This document shows positions 11,770 to 22,805 of a stretch of DNA of 64,000 nucleotides, piece by piece. Below the pieces are notes generated by a model. The model had not been told where the DNA came from, searched no databases, and worked only from the letters and a program-made list of their open reading frames with translations. The position numbers were made by a program, and so were the translations under genes. The DNA comes from Chiridota heheva (Eukaryota; Echinodermata; Holothuroidea; Apodida; Chiridotidae): assembly GCA_020152595.1 (NCBI GenBank), contig JAIGNY010004494.1, positions 31,001 through 95,000 of the forward strand, given 5' to 3'. The first letter of the stretch is position 1. Each line of letters opens with the position of its first letter.

Positions 11770-11938
11770 AGCATAGTATAGCAAAGTTTAACGTCCCAAA
11801 AGCATCCAGTGATGGACATTATAACAAGACGGTCCTTTGATAACCAGTTGTGAACTAACCGGTTGCAGACCCACCGGGATACGAGCCCGGGACGTGCGGG
11901 TGTTAGGACAAAGCACTAACCACTACACCACGGGTATT
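11770..11938 (-). mobile_element. tRNA-derived SINE (family S1), near full length
   Basis: On the minus strand the head reads CCGTGGTGTAGTGGTTAGTG (A box) and later GGGCTCGTATCCCGGTGGG (degenerate B box), resembling a tRNA-Glu-type gene. A body follows (CTGCAACCGGTTAGTTCACAAC, TTATCAAAGGACCGTCTTG), then TCCA.CA.TGGATGCTTT.GGGACGTTAAA and a short GCTAT-type tail. Collinear with 46990-47165; its 3' end also matches 25692-25750. Confidence 0.9.
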
Positions 11939-12970
11939 GGATATTTGGGAAGAAATATAAAGACTAACATTCAAGAATACTAGCTGTATTCTTTACATAC
12001 ATCATCACTTTGGCAGATGGTAACTTTTATCAACTTTCATTTTGTCATAATTTAAAAACTATAACGCTAATGCAGTATTGTGACCCCGTATAAAGACGAT
12101 TCGGCTTGGGTATTTACGCTCTTTCGTCGGAGCTGTCCATATACCAGTGATTGTGAAACAAACTAGGGTAAATGACTAATTGACTCGAATGCGCGACTTT
12201 AGACTTTCAGAAAATTCGGTACAATATCAGGCTCGTTTAATCTAAAATCAATCTAAAATTATACTCTTAAGTTTGTGTTTGCAATACTTAGAAAGACTAT
12301 CCCAAGCTTTAACTGATATTATTAAAAATGTATTGTTGTCATTTTACTCCTAATTTATCTACTTTTTTTTCTCTTTTTTTTTATGAACAAATTGGATTAA
12401 TGCGAGTTGTTTTATGCGAGTGCGCCAGATTCAGATTGCCCTATGGTCAGTGCTGAAGGTATATAACCTGACTCTTTAACTCCGATTTTTTTCACAGACA
12501 ACAATAAGACCTACCACAATAAGTGTCTCAAGTGCATGGAAAATCCTTTTCATAATTAAAACAAACAAAATCGCAATATTTGATTTGCTAGATCGCATAC
12601 AAATCTGGTATAAAACCACTAGCTCGATCTTGACTGCATGTTTAGTGTGTAAGGTGTGAAGTCGCGTATATAAATAACTTTATCACAAGTGATTCGTATC
12701 TGTCTATTGACATTTGAAACATATGTGTCAGAAACCGCACATGACGTCACGCATCTTCTAAAATTCCCTAAATTGCAAAATATTAGTAAATTAAGACAAT
12801 TTAGGCCAATTGTGTCCGTATTGTCTTTAAAATCATTACCACAAACCACCTACCATTTCCTTCATATACCAATACTCCCTTAGTGACCATAGTAAACTCT
12901 TGGAAGTATGCTAAGGGACAGTCCCGTCGAATTTGACCATTCTTGATGCCATCCTTTTTCCCGTAAAATG
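11939..12970. other. No recognised gene
   Basis: AT-rich. Includes the second copy of the CTTCTAAAA.TCCCTAA phrase (12750-12790). Short open frames have no motifs. Confidence 0.4.
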
Positions 12971-13049
12971 ATACTACCGGTGATGACGCAGTTTTGTGTA
13001 CCGTTCAAACGAAATGATTCTGAGAACAGTTCGAGACTTGTTTAATCTG

Positions 13050-13300
13050 TTAAATGGGTGGAGCATTATGGAACGCCAAAAGGACCACCAAACAACATGG
13101 TGTACCTCCGATGCACCAATTATGTTGGCAAAACAAATGTTCGGAAACAATGTGGTCGCAAAATATAAGTTCGGAAACAAATAAGTTCAGTAAATATATG
13201 TTCGCAATCTTAAATGTTTGCAAAAGATATGTTCGCAATTTGTATGCTCGCAAAAGATAGTTCGTCGCTAAATGTGCTCGGAAACAGTGATGTATGCATA
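13050..13300 (+). repeat. Degenerate ~19-bp 'ATGTTCGCAAA' array, arm 1 of an inverted pair
   Basis: Units such as ATGTTCGGAAACAATG, ATGTTCGCAATCTTAA and ATGCTCGCAAAAGAT follow TATGGAACGCCAAAAGGACCACC. The whole block reappears in reverse complement at 15030-15260, with GGTGGTCCTCTTGACGTTCCA as its inner landmark. The two lie ~1.7 kb apart. Confidence 0.75.
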
Positions 13301-13439
13301 TTCATGTCTCAATGACTCGTAAAATCCCGGGGTCGTGTTTTATGTTTCTCCGGTATTATTGACCGTTAGATATCCTGAGGAACCTGGACCAATTAGCCCC
13401 TATTTACGTATGTTAAACATGAAATGAGATAAAATACAG

Positions 13440-13615
13440 TCTGATTTGATTAATAAAGTCTGAATTTCAGTCGTGTCTACACAAAAGGCCCCCAAATTTA
13501 AATTTAGATATCTCCTTAACGAAGATTTTTCGACTCTTTCTTTGCCAATTTTGTTTCTATCGGATCTCTAATTCTGATATATAAAATTGACTTGTTTGAC
13601 CCCTGAACTAATTAT
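13440..13615 (-). mobile_element. TTAA-AGG MITE family ii, single arm
   Basis: Matches the right arm of 29076-29662: TTTCAGTCGTGTCTACACAAA, GATATCTCCTTAACG, TTGTTTGACCCCTGAACTAA, ending close to a TTAA. The partner arm is absent or too diverged to see. Confidence 0.7.
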
Positions 13616-13646
13616 TAAACAAGGGCGGTAGAGCTTTCAAAATATG

Positions 13647-13690
13647 GTGATGGGGGTGTGGGGGTGGGTGGGGGAGGGGTGGGTGGGGTT
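13647..13690 (+). other. G-quadruplex-forming G-rich tract
   Basis: Many runs of three to five G separated by single T or A residues (GGGGGTGTGGGGGTGGGTGG and onward). This meets the usual G3+N1-7 pattern several times over. Confidence 0.85.
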
Positions 13691-13889
13691 GAGCCATAGA
13701 GGTGCTTGTGGGTCGAAGGGAAAAACCATATAGTGGAGGCCAGGGGAAAATGGAAGCTCTGCGATTTTTGCATTCAGGGTTACAATCATGCATAAAAACG
13801 CAGTCAACTTGTTTAACCAGCAAATTTGTTTGTATGCGATGATACCCCAAAATAGATTAAATTGTATACATTTTAGATCACACTTTGAG

Positions 13890-14400
13890 GCCTAATCTTA
13901 GCCCCCCCCCCTCAGCACACACACACACACACACACACATTTTTTTTCGTTGAAAGGCTGAGCTCCATAGCCCCGGTTCCGCCGCCACTGATTGGTGTGA
14001 CAACCCTCCCCGAAAAACACGTATACTATGTTACGGTTCTAGTGAAGTGGCAAACAAAAGGAGTTGCAGGGGCATTTTACCCCCCCTCCCCCTCATCCTA
14101 GAAGGCAATTTTTCTTTAAATGGGATATATATTAATTTATTAATTTGAGTTCGTCATACACCCTCCCCTCTCACAGTCTACTAACGCACCTGGGAAAGTC
14201 GAAGGCTGAAATAAAGTAAAGGCCCATTTGAATGGCTGCTCCGGGCCCAGATGCCCCTTGCTATGCCACTGGACAAGAGGCTTAAAGTGAGGGGAAGGCA
14301 AAGGAGTCATCTGTCAAAGGACCAATTTTCCTTGATTTTCTTGCTGGGGTGTCTAAATACTGATTCCTGGTACCAGGGGCGTAGCTAGACTTGGAGCATG
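13890..14400. mobile_element. Cluster of hAT-like termini and C/AC tracts
   Basis: Contains a C run plus (AC)n at 13902-13940, CCGCCGCCACTGATTGG at 13979, a minus-strand CCAGTGGCATAGCAAGGGGC (ending near 14273) and CAGGGGCGTAGCTAGACT at 14377. Each resembles the CAGKGGCGTAG end of hAT-type elements. Element boundaries cannot be paired with confidence. Confidence 0.5.
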
Positions 14401-15029
14401 GGAGGGGGTGCTGATGTACCACAAACTTGCCAGACGGTCACCCATTCAACGATACTAACCGGGCTCTACAACAGCTTGACTCCGGTGATCAGACCACTGA
14501 CACCAGTATTTTAATATAAAACATAATATAAAACAGACTCCCACCCCACCCCACAACCACTGACATCGCCAGACATTTTTGAGGCCTAAAAATGCATCAT
14601 GTATTTAATTCACACAGCCATGAAGTTGGACTATTTTTCAAAACATTCTCAAAAGTATTTTGTTTTACAACTTTTCCTCAGAAGTGCCCCTCCCTCTGAC
14701 GAAATAGTCAAAATTAGAATTGCCTACAATAGGCTGCCCTAAGGTCCATGCCCCACCCATAGTTTTCCAGCTATTTGATGGCAGGTCCTAAAAATGCATA
14801 TGTATAAAATCAGGGCCCCTCCTAAAGCATTCCAGTTCGACTCCCAGTTCGACTGTATATTAGGGGCATTTAAAATTATACACCGCTATGCGGTCATTAT
14901 CTTTTCCCCATCCTGTTCCATTTATCTGTTTTTTTTTTTTTTCTCAGTGTAGGAACACCAACGGGAAAACCCTGGAAAAAAAAGTTTGAACCAAAGGTAA
15001 CATAGAATTCCACTGTTTGTTAAAATACG
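14401..15029. other. No recognised feature
   Basis: Sequence between transposon ends. Contains 'GCCCCTCC'-rich patches and a T run near 14930. No gene seen. Confidence 0.4.
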
Positions 15030-15260
15030 TTTGTTAACGAGCATACGCCGAAAGGCTCACGAAATATATTTGCAAACTGCGAGCATAACTGTAGCGAAGG
15101 TAGTGGTTGCGAGGGGAGTGTTTATTAGAACATATCTTTTTCGAAGATGTTGTAAACATTCGTATATTTTTTGATTTCCGAACATATTTTGGCTTATTGG
15201 TCGAACATTCTTTTTGCGAACATATTTGGTGGTCCTCTTGACGTTCCATGGAGGTTAGCA
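15030..15260 (-). repeat. Degenerate 'TTTGCGAACAT' array, arm 2 of the inverted pair
   Basis: Reverse-complement counterpart of 13050-13300, with TTTGCGAACATATTTGGTGG followed by TCCTCTTGACGTTCCATGGA. Open frames over it have no known motif. Confidence 0.7.
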
Positions 15261-15539
15261 AACATGGCCAACGTCCAGCAAGTGTGTTGGAGAACAACTG
15301 CTTTATAACGTTCATTAATTGCTCTAAAAAAGGGTTACATTCCCCTGACCCGAACTTTTTCAATCGCAAATTTAGTTAATTTATTCATTAACTGAAAATC
15401 TATTTTTCTTTTTTAAAAAACCAGGTGGTAAACTGGTAATTCAAAGTATCTTCACTGAACTCTATTTGCAATGCATGGGGTTATCCAAAAGGTTAACCCC
15501 CTTTCCTCACCACCACCATCACACAGCCTCTCAAAGGTA

Positions 15540-15740
15540 AAAAAAAAAAAAGTCCAGAAAGTTTGCTAAAAGTTCCATAATGTTTTTTTAATGGTTCAGA
15601 AATTTTGCTAAATGGTCCAGATTTGAAGGCAATGACCTTTTTTTTTTTACACAATTTAAAAATGTTACACCACAAACATTATTTCCGTACCATGACCCCC
15701 CCTCCACCTCCCACTCCCTCACTCCCACCCCACCCCAACC
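15540..15740 (+). repeat. Dispersed 'GGTCCAGAAATTTTGCT' repeat, copy 2
   Basis: Shares order and wording with 7866-8045 (CAGAAATTTTGCTAAATGG, GAAGGCAATGACCTTTTTTT) and likewise runs into a C-rich tract (15695-15750). Confidence 0.6.
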
Positions 15741-16123
15741 TCCTTTTTTTTATTTTTGATACTCCTAATTCTTCGAAGCGGTACAGCAAAGTCTTATCAT
15801 ATCTAGTTGCCCCCAATAAAATCTATAGCAGCAATGGACCGATAGACTTTCCCATCATTTTTACTGACCAAGATTTAGGAAATATTTTTTTTTTTTTAAC
15901 TACATAAAGATTTTGAGCTGTTTTCTCTATCATAAACCACACATTTGTAATGAATTAAAAACTGATCAAACTTTGATCAGTCATAGGCCTAACTCAAACT
16001 AAATGTGTTATCTTCAAAATTCTAAAACTGATCTTCTTAGATTTAAGTACTCTTTTAAGCAACTTATAGACCTTTAAAACCTCCTTCGTCAGTTTATAGA
16101 ATAAGATACACTAAAGTCGTTAA
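15741..16123. other. No recognised feature
   Basis: AT-rich. GATCAAACTTTGATC at ~15964 is a small palindrome. No gene. Confidence 0.4.
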
Positions 16124-16693
16124 CAGTCCGGTTCGTACCCCCGATCGGGAGAACAGTTTTGTTCTCCCGATCGGGGATCCTTTACAGAAGTATCCCACAA
16201 TGCATCTATCAAAATTCAAGGTTTGTAGAGGAATAACATAAGAATCAGACACATTTCGAGCGCGGGGAACTCAACCACTGTGAAGGGTTCAAACGTTTTC
16301 TACACGATTTGAAATAATAGCATATGAATTATTTTTTCACGTAAGGTTTTCGTGAAATTTGAAGAAAAGTGATGAATTTTTATTATGTGTTACCATTAGG
16401 CAGTCGCGCTTTAACAAGGTTTTCTTAAATTATTAGAAATATTTTGGGATTTTGTGAAAATTATTTAGCTATAACTGCGTGATAGTAACGAAGTTGTTTT
16501 GCTTTCGCAAAACTTAACACGAAAAAGCAAACTTTATTACAAACCTTCAATGAAACGACTAATAAGCGTCTATGACTGAAACTTCACAATAAAAATGACG
16601 ACTTCCATATATTACTGTAAGCTCAGTGCGCATGCTTGAGTCTCCCAATCGGGAGACTTATTAAGTCCCCTAATCGGCAGACGAACCGAACTG
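16124..16693 (+). mobile_element. GATCGGG MITE (family A), full copy
   Basis: About 570 bp. Left terminus CAGTCCGGTTCGTACC; right terminus in reverse complement CAGTTCGGTTCGTCTG. A perfect 16-bp hairpin lies directly inside the left terminus: CCCCGATCGGGAGAAC (16139-16154), loop AGTTTT, GTTCTCCCGATCGGGG (16161-16176). The right end has a different degenerate hairpin (GTCTCCCAATCGGGAGAC). Collinear with 5315-5888 in reverse. The flanks GTTAA and GTTGA could be a mutated 5-bp target duplication. No coding capacity. Confidence 0.9.
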
Positions 16694-17972
16694 GTTGATA
16701 GGATACTGAGGTGGTTCTTCCCCATTTCGTTTCTTTTCAACTGTTCAAGATCTTACGATTTCATATACAATACAGTACAGTTTATTACAGTGCTCTAGGC
16801 CATCTGGATTTTATCACAAACATAAACAATAAATTAAATGGTACATGATTAAGCTTTTACAACAAACAATAATCAAAGAGAAAGAAACAAACGTCTTGCT
16901 TCCATTGCGTGTAAAATAAAGTGTGATAACTGCAAAAATAAGTATTTAGAACTACAATCCGCGGCAAAATACTTGACACTTTTTCCCCTCCCCCCTGTTT
17001 GTTTCGAATTTTGGATGTTCACTTAGTCTTTCTTAAAAGATATAGAAGTATACATTTTTGTAATTCGCCCTTGAGGAAGGCGCCCAAAACAGCTCCATTT
17101 CTCCTAAAATTGAAACGGTACACAGCTAACTTAAATGAGGATCCTGACTGTTCTTTCTTATATTTGCTGGTGTGTACCGTTGAAAGGTACAGAGACATTT
17201 CTTAATTGCGCCCCCTTATGTGCACCCAAAAACAGTTAAATCGCATCGGACATGTTGAATATTGTCATTCCCTGCATGACAGGTATATAATACATTAAAA
17301 TATTAGTACACAATCTTGCTTTCCTTTTTAATTTTCAGAAGAAAATATGTTTCTCGGCGTCATCAATATTTGGAAGAAATTCAGCATGTATTTTCCGTGC
17401 ATTACAATGCGACTGAAAGTACAGATTTACGGAAAATGATGAAAAAACATTAACAAAAAACCCCAATTTTCCTTATAACTCAGACAATCCGCGTCAAAAT
17501 ACTCGACACTTTTCCCCTCCCCCTGTTTCAATGTTGTTCGTTTCTCGGCATGCCAAAAAGGAGACACAAAGGAGAGCTGAAATTTAATTTCAACATCGAA
17601 AAGGGGTAGAAGGGGAATGAAAAAAGGTGACAAGTACTTTTGTCGCGGAATGTAGCTGCTAATAAAGTATTACATTTTGTTTTAGTAGCGGCTTAAAAGA
17701 AATATTTTGGGATAATTCACAGCGGATTTCAGAAAGGGATGGACAGATAGCACTGCAGTAGATAAGATGGACCATCTTTATCAGAATATAAAATGTGTTT
17801 ACAATGAGAATGATAAGAATAAAAGAAAACTATGAACATCTCATATTCAATAAACATCAATAGATTAGCACGAAAACAATGAGGGGAGTTTTTTAAACTG
17901 CAAATATAAAAATTAAAAATAATCAAAATTTTTATAAAGCCAGGTCTCTAGCAATGGACATTTTTCGATCAT
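16694..17972. other. No recognised gene; one local duplication
   Basis: AATCCGCGGCAAAATACTTG (16958) and AATCCGCGTCAAAATACTCG (17488) begin two similar stretches that both continue into ACAC-TTTTCCCCTCCCCCTG, a ~530-bp-spaced direct repeat. No other signal. Confidence 0.45.
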
Positions 17973-18522
17973 ATTTACAAATAAGATTGACTTGCACAAC
18001 CACGAACGAAACAAATACGATTGACTTGCACGACCACGAACGAAACAAATAAGATTGGCTTGCACGACCACGAACGAAACAAACAAGATTGACTTGCACG
18101 ACCAAGAACGAAGCAAATAAGATTGACTTGCACGACCACGAACGAAACAAATAAGATTGACTTGCACGACCACGAACGAAACAAATAAGATTGACTTGCA
18201 CGACCAAGAACGAAGCAAATAAGATTGACTTGCACGACCACGAACGAAACAAATAAGATTGACTTGCACGACCACGAATGAAACAAATAAGATTGACTTG
18301 CACGACCACGAACAAAACAAATCAGATTGACTTGCACGACCAAGAACGAAGCAAATAAGATTGACTCACACGACCACGAACGAAACAAATAAGATTGACT
18401 TGCACGACCACGAACGAAACAAATAAGATTGACTTGCACGACCACGAACAAAACAAATAAGATTGACTTGCACGACCACGAACGAAACAAATAAGATTGA
18501 CTTGCATGACCACGAACGAATC
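17973..18522 (-). repeat. 34-bp minisatellite, 16 units
   Basis: The monomer contains AAGATTGACTTGCACGACC and ACGAACGAAACAAAT. Sixteen GATTGACTT positions are countable. Variants with AAGAACGAAGC recur at ~18102, 18204 and 18340, i.e. spaced by 3 and 4 units, hinting at higher-order organisation. Because 34 is not a multiple of 3, each frame cycles through three units. The VVQVNLICFVRGRASQSYL open frames are therefore artefacts. There are no unique spacers, so this is not a CRISPR array. Confidence 0.95.
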
Positions 18523-18712
18523 CCTTTGTCAGTTTGTTATGTTATGACAAGAGTGATACGACGATATTGTCTTTGTCTGGTGGATTCCCGGTATTGGACC
18601 GAGAAATGAAAGCGAAACTTAAGAGCTATCGGTTTATTTTGCATGTATTGCTTCGAGGAAGTTTGAATATGACCGTTTAGGTCGTTCCATTAGGTCGTCC
18701 CTATAAACATCC

Positions 18713-19045
18713 AAAAGATTTAAAGAAATATTCCCATGTAGTTTTATTTTTCATGTATGATAGAGGGACTACATAGACCTTTTCGAATCCGAATCATCAA
18801 TTTAAACACTGTCACATAAGGCATAACAGTATAATACGCGCACATTATTGAAATAAGTAAACATAATAAAAACTGTCTTGGATCTGCAATTAAGACATCA
18901 CACTGTATACTGTGCCGTCACTTTTCAACACACTGGTGAAATGTTTGAAATGCAAGAACTAAACAGCTAAATGGAATAAGACATGAACATAGTTTTGACA
19001 CCATTTCTTTCTTTTAATAGTCATTCACGGGAATAGCATATATTT
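18713..19045 (+). mobile_element. TTAA-AGG MITE family iii, internally shorter copy
   Basis: Left end TTTAAAGAAATATTCCCATG; right end in reverse complement resembles TATTCCCGTGAATGACT. Internal matches to 58998-59470 include TATGATAGAGGGACT, CACTGTATACTGTGCCGTCA-like and CTTTTCAACACACTGG. Confidence 0.65.
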
Positions 19046-19384
19046 CTTTGAAGGTTTGTGGAATCCTGCCTATAAATAACAGCTGCAATGGCGCATCCAG
19101 CATTAAAAAGTGAGGGGTCCTTAAAGGTCCTAGACCCCCCCTCCTCCCTCCCAAGACGAAGGGTTCACATTTAGCCCACTTCTGAGGACAATTTTTTTCG
19201 TGGAAGTGACTGACTAGTATGTATCGGATTTATTGGTGACGGGTCAAGCCCTTTCCAGGTTACGAAATAGGCCACGCCCACCATAGCAACGCGGTGACTA
19301 AGTGGGGCAAACAAACCTCAAATCCACAATCATGCATGACCAATGCATTGGTATTTTAAGAGTATGCAAATGTAACATGCTATC

Positions 19385-19500
19385 GTCCCGTAAATAAATT
19401 CAGAAGTGAGCGGCGTCGTGCTGGTAACCTCACTTCCGGTTTTAAAGTGTACCTATTGATTGCGGGAAATCTGTGATGTTATCGATCACACACCTCAGGA
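19385..19500 (+). mobile_element. Fold-back MITE (GTCCCATAAAT family), left half
   Basis: GTCCCGTAAATAAATTC, CGTCGTGCTGGTAAC, TCACTTCCGGTTTT and TTGATTGCGGGAAATCTGTG match the first half of 59656-59909 in order. The mirrored half is absent. Confidence 0.7.
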
Positions 19501-19554
19501 CCGAGCATAGGGGCCTACATTTGTTAACCATAACTCGGAAACTACAGTTGATGT

Positions 19555-19850
19555 TCTGATGGGGGTGGGGGGGGGGGGGAGGGGAACTTCCATATGGGAG
19601 GTATATATACATGTGCCGCCCGAGCAGTTGCCTTTTTTTTCAGAATTTTCATCCGGCAGGTATCAAAAATCACTTACTGCAGGTATCAAAATCATAAACT
19701 GTCATACTGCAGACTGCACTTACCCAAAAAATATATCATACTGTCAGACTGTAGACCAGTTTGAAATTCTGGGAGGCACATACCACTTTAGTATGGAATT
19801 CCCCCCCTCTCTTCCCGGGGGTTATGTTGATGTTATTTTAAGAATATTCT
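19555..19850 (+). repeat. 'GCAGGTATCAAAA' short-repeat block with G tract
   Basis: GGCAGGTATCAAAAATCA, TGCAGGTATCAAAATCATA and later TCATACTGCAGACTG resemble, in reverse complement, the TGATACCCGCAGTATGAAA units at 35130-35280. A run of about 20 G interrupted once lies at 19560-19584. Open frames here are low complexity. Confidence 0.55.
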
Positions 19851-20689
19851 CTTGAAAATTGTTCTACTTCTATTGAATTTAACGTCTGTACCTGCAGACC
19901 TGTCAATACCCAGGCTTTACAGAAGTGTGCGAGACCAGATCAATAATTGAAAGAATGAAATAAATAGTCATGTCTGCATATGAAATGTTACCTAAAGCAA
20001 GGTTTTGATACTCTTGAACAATAAATCATGACTTCCTTTCACTTCCGGTTCTTCAAGGTACTCTTCCGTTTTCACGCCTAATTTACCAATTACCATGAAA
20101 ATAGGCGAAATTAACTCTTTTTTGTGGAGTCATTGGCCTTTATCTTTAAAAACAATTTATGTTTTGCTCACACTTCTGCAACCGACTGACCGAACAAAAA
20201 ATAGTAAACCATATGAATTCCAGGAATCTGATTTCTCAGGAAAGTGTCACTGTTAAAGGTCTGCGTATGTGTGAAATAGTTCAATGTTTGGTCATACAGT
20301 AAATTGGGACAAAGAAGGGGCCACGTGACGGCCGTTTTTTTTTAAAAATCGGCCATTTTGGATTTTGAAAAGGACTTTTTTTAAATCAGTACATCCAAAA
20401 ACCTATAAATAGACACCATGATTACTTTTATCGGTCCATATTTAGCCATATAGTAAATTAGGACCATCTTTTCTATATAAAGTGAACACCATTTCCCACT
20501 TGGGCCGGTCTGTGAGGCAGACTATTCATATAGTTATGGACAAACGTTTTTACTTTAATTTCCTATGTAATTATTTTACGAATCTTAGTTCGTTCGGTAG
20601 AAGAATTGAGCCATCATGTGATATAGACAATTTTCATTGAATAATTGTTATAGACTTAGTCTTTAATATTTGGTCGAGTTTAAAGGCCA
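19851..20689. other. No recognised gene
   Basis: Includes GGCCACGTGACGGCC (20319), a GC-rich near-palindrome with a CACGTG core. No other feature was supported. Confidence 0.4.
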
Positions 20690-20851
20690 TTTATCGTGAA
20701 TGAAATGTAGCGGCGTACATTTTATTCCAAAACGATACTGATTGGCCTATCAATGTAAGTGCACATTGCTCAATTGTGTTTCGACCAATCAAAACAACGA
20801 ATTGAAATATGTTTACCTCCGCGTATAATAGAGACGATAACTGGCCTTTAA
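20690..20851 (+). mobile_element. CCAAT-box MITE (TTAA type i), full copy
   Basis: TTAA precedes the terminal AGGCCATTTATCGTG; the other end, in reverse complement, reads AGGCCAGTTATCGTC, also next to TTAA. The ~162-bp body carries ATTGG (GATTGGCCTATC) and CCAAT (TTTCGACCAATCAAAAC) about 40 bp apart. Other copies are at 60335 and 34422, with a decayed one at 5893. Confidence 0.85.
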
Positions 20852-20994
20852 GTATTTTTCAAAGTTTAAAGAGGCGATATCGTCATATGTTTCAAAATAT
20901 TTAGAATTCCTTTCAAATTTTTTGATTGGTTGAAATTTTGCTGCGCGATTCGTTGTCTCGTATTGCAGGCTATATACTTATTTAAAACGCCAGG

Positions 20995-21090
20995 TAGGTC
21001 ATTACACGAGATAGCCCAGAGGGTTGCGGCGATCGGAAGTAGCGGTTTTTTCAAATCATGTCGTGAGTTCAAGCCCCGGTAGAATCGTTT
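20995..21090 (+). mobile_element. tRNA-like sequence, possible SINE head
   Basis: GATAGCCCAGAGGGTTGCGG resembles an A-box region and GAGTTCAAGCCCCGG a B-box/T-arm. Cloverleaf pairing is imperfect. No second copy was seen in the window. Confidence 0.45.
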
Positions 21091-21603
21091 ATTTTGACTT
21101 TTTGCTTTCATCTTCTTCTTTTTTTTTCTCAGTAATTTTCATTTGGTGACTATCATTGTAGTATGATAAAACTAAAATTTCACTTTCGCTTTCTGACAAG
21201 GAGTATTGAAAAAAACATAAGTTTCTTGTCACAGTAACGTAATGCGTTGTGTGTTGTGTATGTAATTCTACACACACAACGTACATGCTAGTGTCTGGCT
21301 GTACTGTGTGGTACCATGGAGATGCCACAAGCGGAAGTGACGTCAAAATATACTGAGACGAGCCTCCCTCTTTAACACTTATAGATACTAAACAAGCAAA
21401 AGCGAAAAATGGTAGCACACCTTCAAAAACCTTCAGAAGTTTACCATTTTGACATGTTGGCGGGGATTTATTAATGTTAAAGTTGTGAACTGATGCACAG
21501 CGCCAGAGCCATACACTAACTATAGCTACAAATTTAAAGTTGACAACTGAACATGGGCGCTACTTAAAGAATTAAAATCATGTTATACATGCGTTTCATT
21601 TTT
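21091..21603. other. No recognised gene
   Basis: GTTGTGTGTGTAG-like CA/TG-rich inverted words at 21247-21282 (TGTGTTGTGTATG / CACACACAAC). Nothing else seen. Confidence 0.4.
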
Positions 21604-22140
21604 TAAACAGTATCTCGTAAACAGTATCTCGTAAACAGTATCTCGTAAACAGTATCTCGTAAACAGTATCTCGTAAACAGTATCTCGTAAACCATACATC
21701 AGTGCCATGCCATATTTGGCACATAGTTGCATTATGACCGACATATTGTCCCTATCTGCCTATTGCTTATAGTATCGATATCGCGAATATTATTGTGTGG
21801 GCGGAACAAAATGTAAAAAATCTTCAAATGCTCATATTTTGATAACCATATATCTGTTTTGCATCTTCTTTGCATAAATAAGGTGTTATGGTTGGTGTAG
21901 ATTCCCATCTTATAAAATGTTCCATTTCACTGATATGAATAATGGGCGGAGCATAATGTAGTTTTACTGAAAACAGCTTGTAAACACGGTATCTCGTGAA
22001 CCATACATCAGTAGCATGTCAAATTTGGCATTGATTAATCATGACTCAAAGATGGTCCCTTTTGTTTTTGGTGCCGATATCATACATATTAATAGAGAAG
22101 GGGGAACCTTAGTGCAAAAATCTTGAACTTTTCAAATTAT
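21604..22140 (+). repeat. 14-bp tandem array (6 units) within a ~355-bp local duplication
   Basis: Six perfect AAACAGTATCTCGT units occupy ~21604-21690, followed by AACCATACATCAGTGCCATG. The last unit and its flank recur, diverged, at 21970-22140 (GGTATCTCGTGAACCATACA, CAGTAGCATGTCAAATTTGGCA). The 14-mer therefore appears to have expanded from one edge of an older duplication. Confidence 0.85.
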
Positions 22141-22805
22141 TACAAGTGCATGCCAGTTTTGCTTCTAATGTGGCATGTCGTTAGATAGTGTGCACATGCT
22201 TATGTTGTTGAAATATAACTAATTAATTTAATTAAGTTTGAAATCAAATATATATATATATATTTCTTGATTGCACCCACAACCTGGAAATTTCTTTAAA
22301 ATTAACCTCTTTTATACTGTTGTGAATTACTACCTTTTCATAAACCTAAGTTACTTTGTTTATTGTTAATGATAGCATTATTGTTCTCCCAGGACAAAGA
22401 CTACATGAATTAATAAACGGTCACAGTGGCAAGACTACCACCTTTGAAATGCATTTGAAGTGCATTCCTTCTCAATGCTGAACAATCGCAACAGTTGCAA
22501 AGGATGTTTCACGGGTTGGTCATCATTAGTGACTTTGCATAATTATCTAAAAGCTTTAAAGAAACAAATACTTTGGTCTAGTGGTCATATCATGACATTG
22601 CTAAGATAGATGTCACTGGTTGAATTTCCTGGGAGTTCTCATCCATCAGTTCTTGACAGGTGGATTATCTCTATATACTGATATAACCTTAACTGTTAAA
22701 GACTGGATGTAAAATACCTAATACATCTATCTACAATTTAAAACTTAATGTGAAAACTTGTCACTTTAAAATACAGGTATGTATATATGTATTAGCACCT
22801 ACCAA
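22141..22805. other. No recognised gene
   Basis: Short (TA)n at 22249-22263. No other feature seen. Confidence 0.4.

Noticed and set aside
17913..18513. Minus-strand VQVNLICFVRGRASQSYL repeat proteins
   Set aside because: 34-bp minisatellite read in three cycling frames; several overlapping frames are open at once.
17973..18522. CRISPR-like regular array
   Set aside because: Direct head-to-tail repeats without unique spacers; the context is animal DNA.
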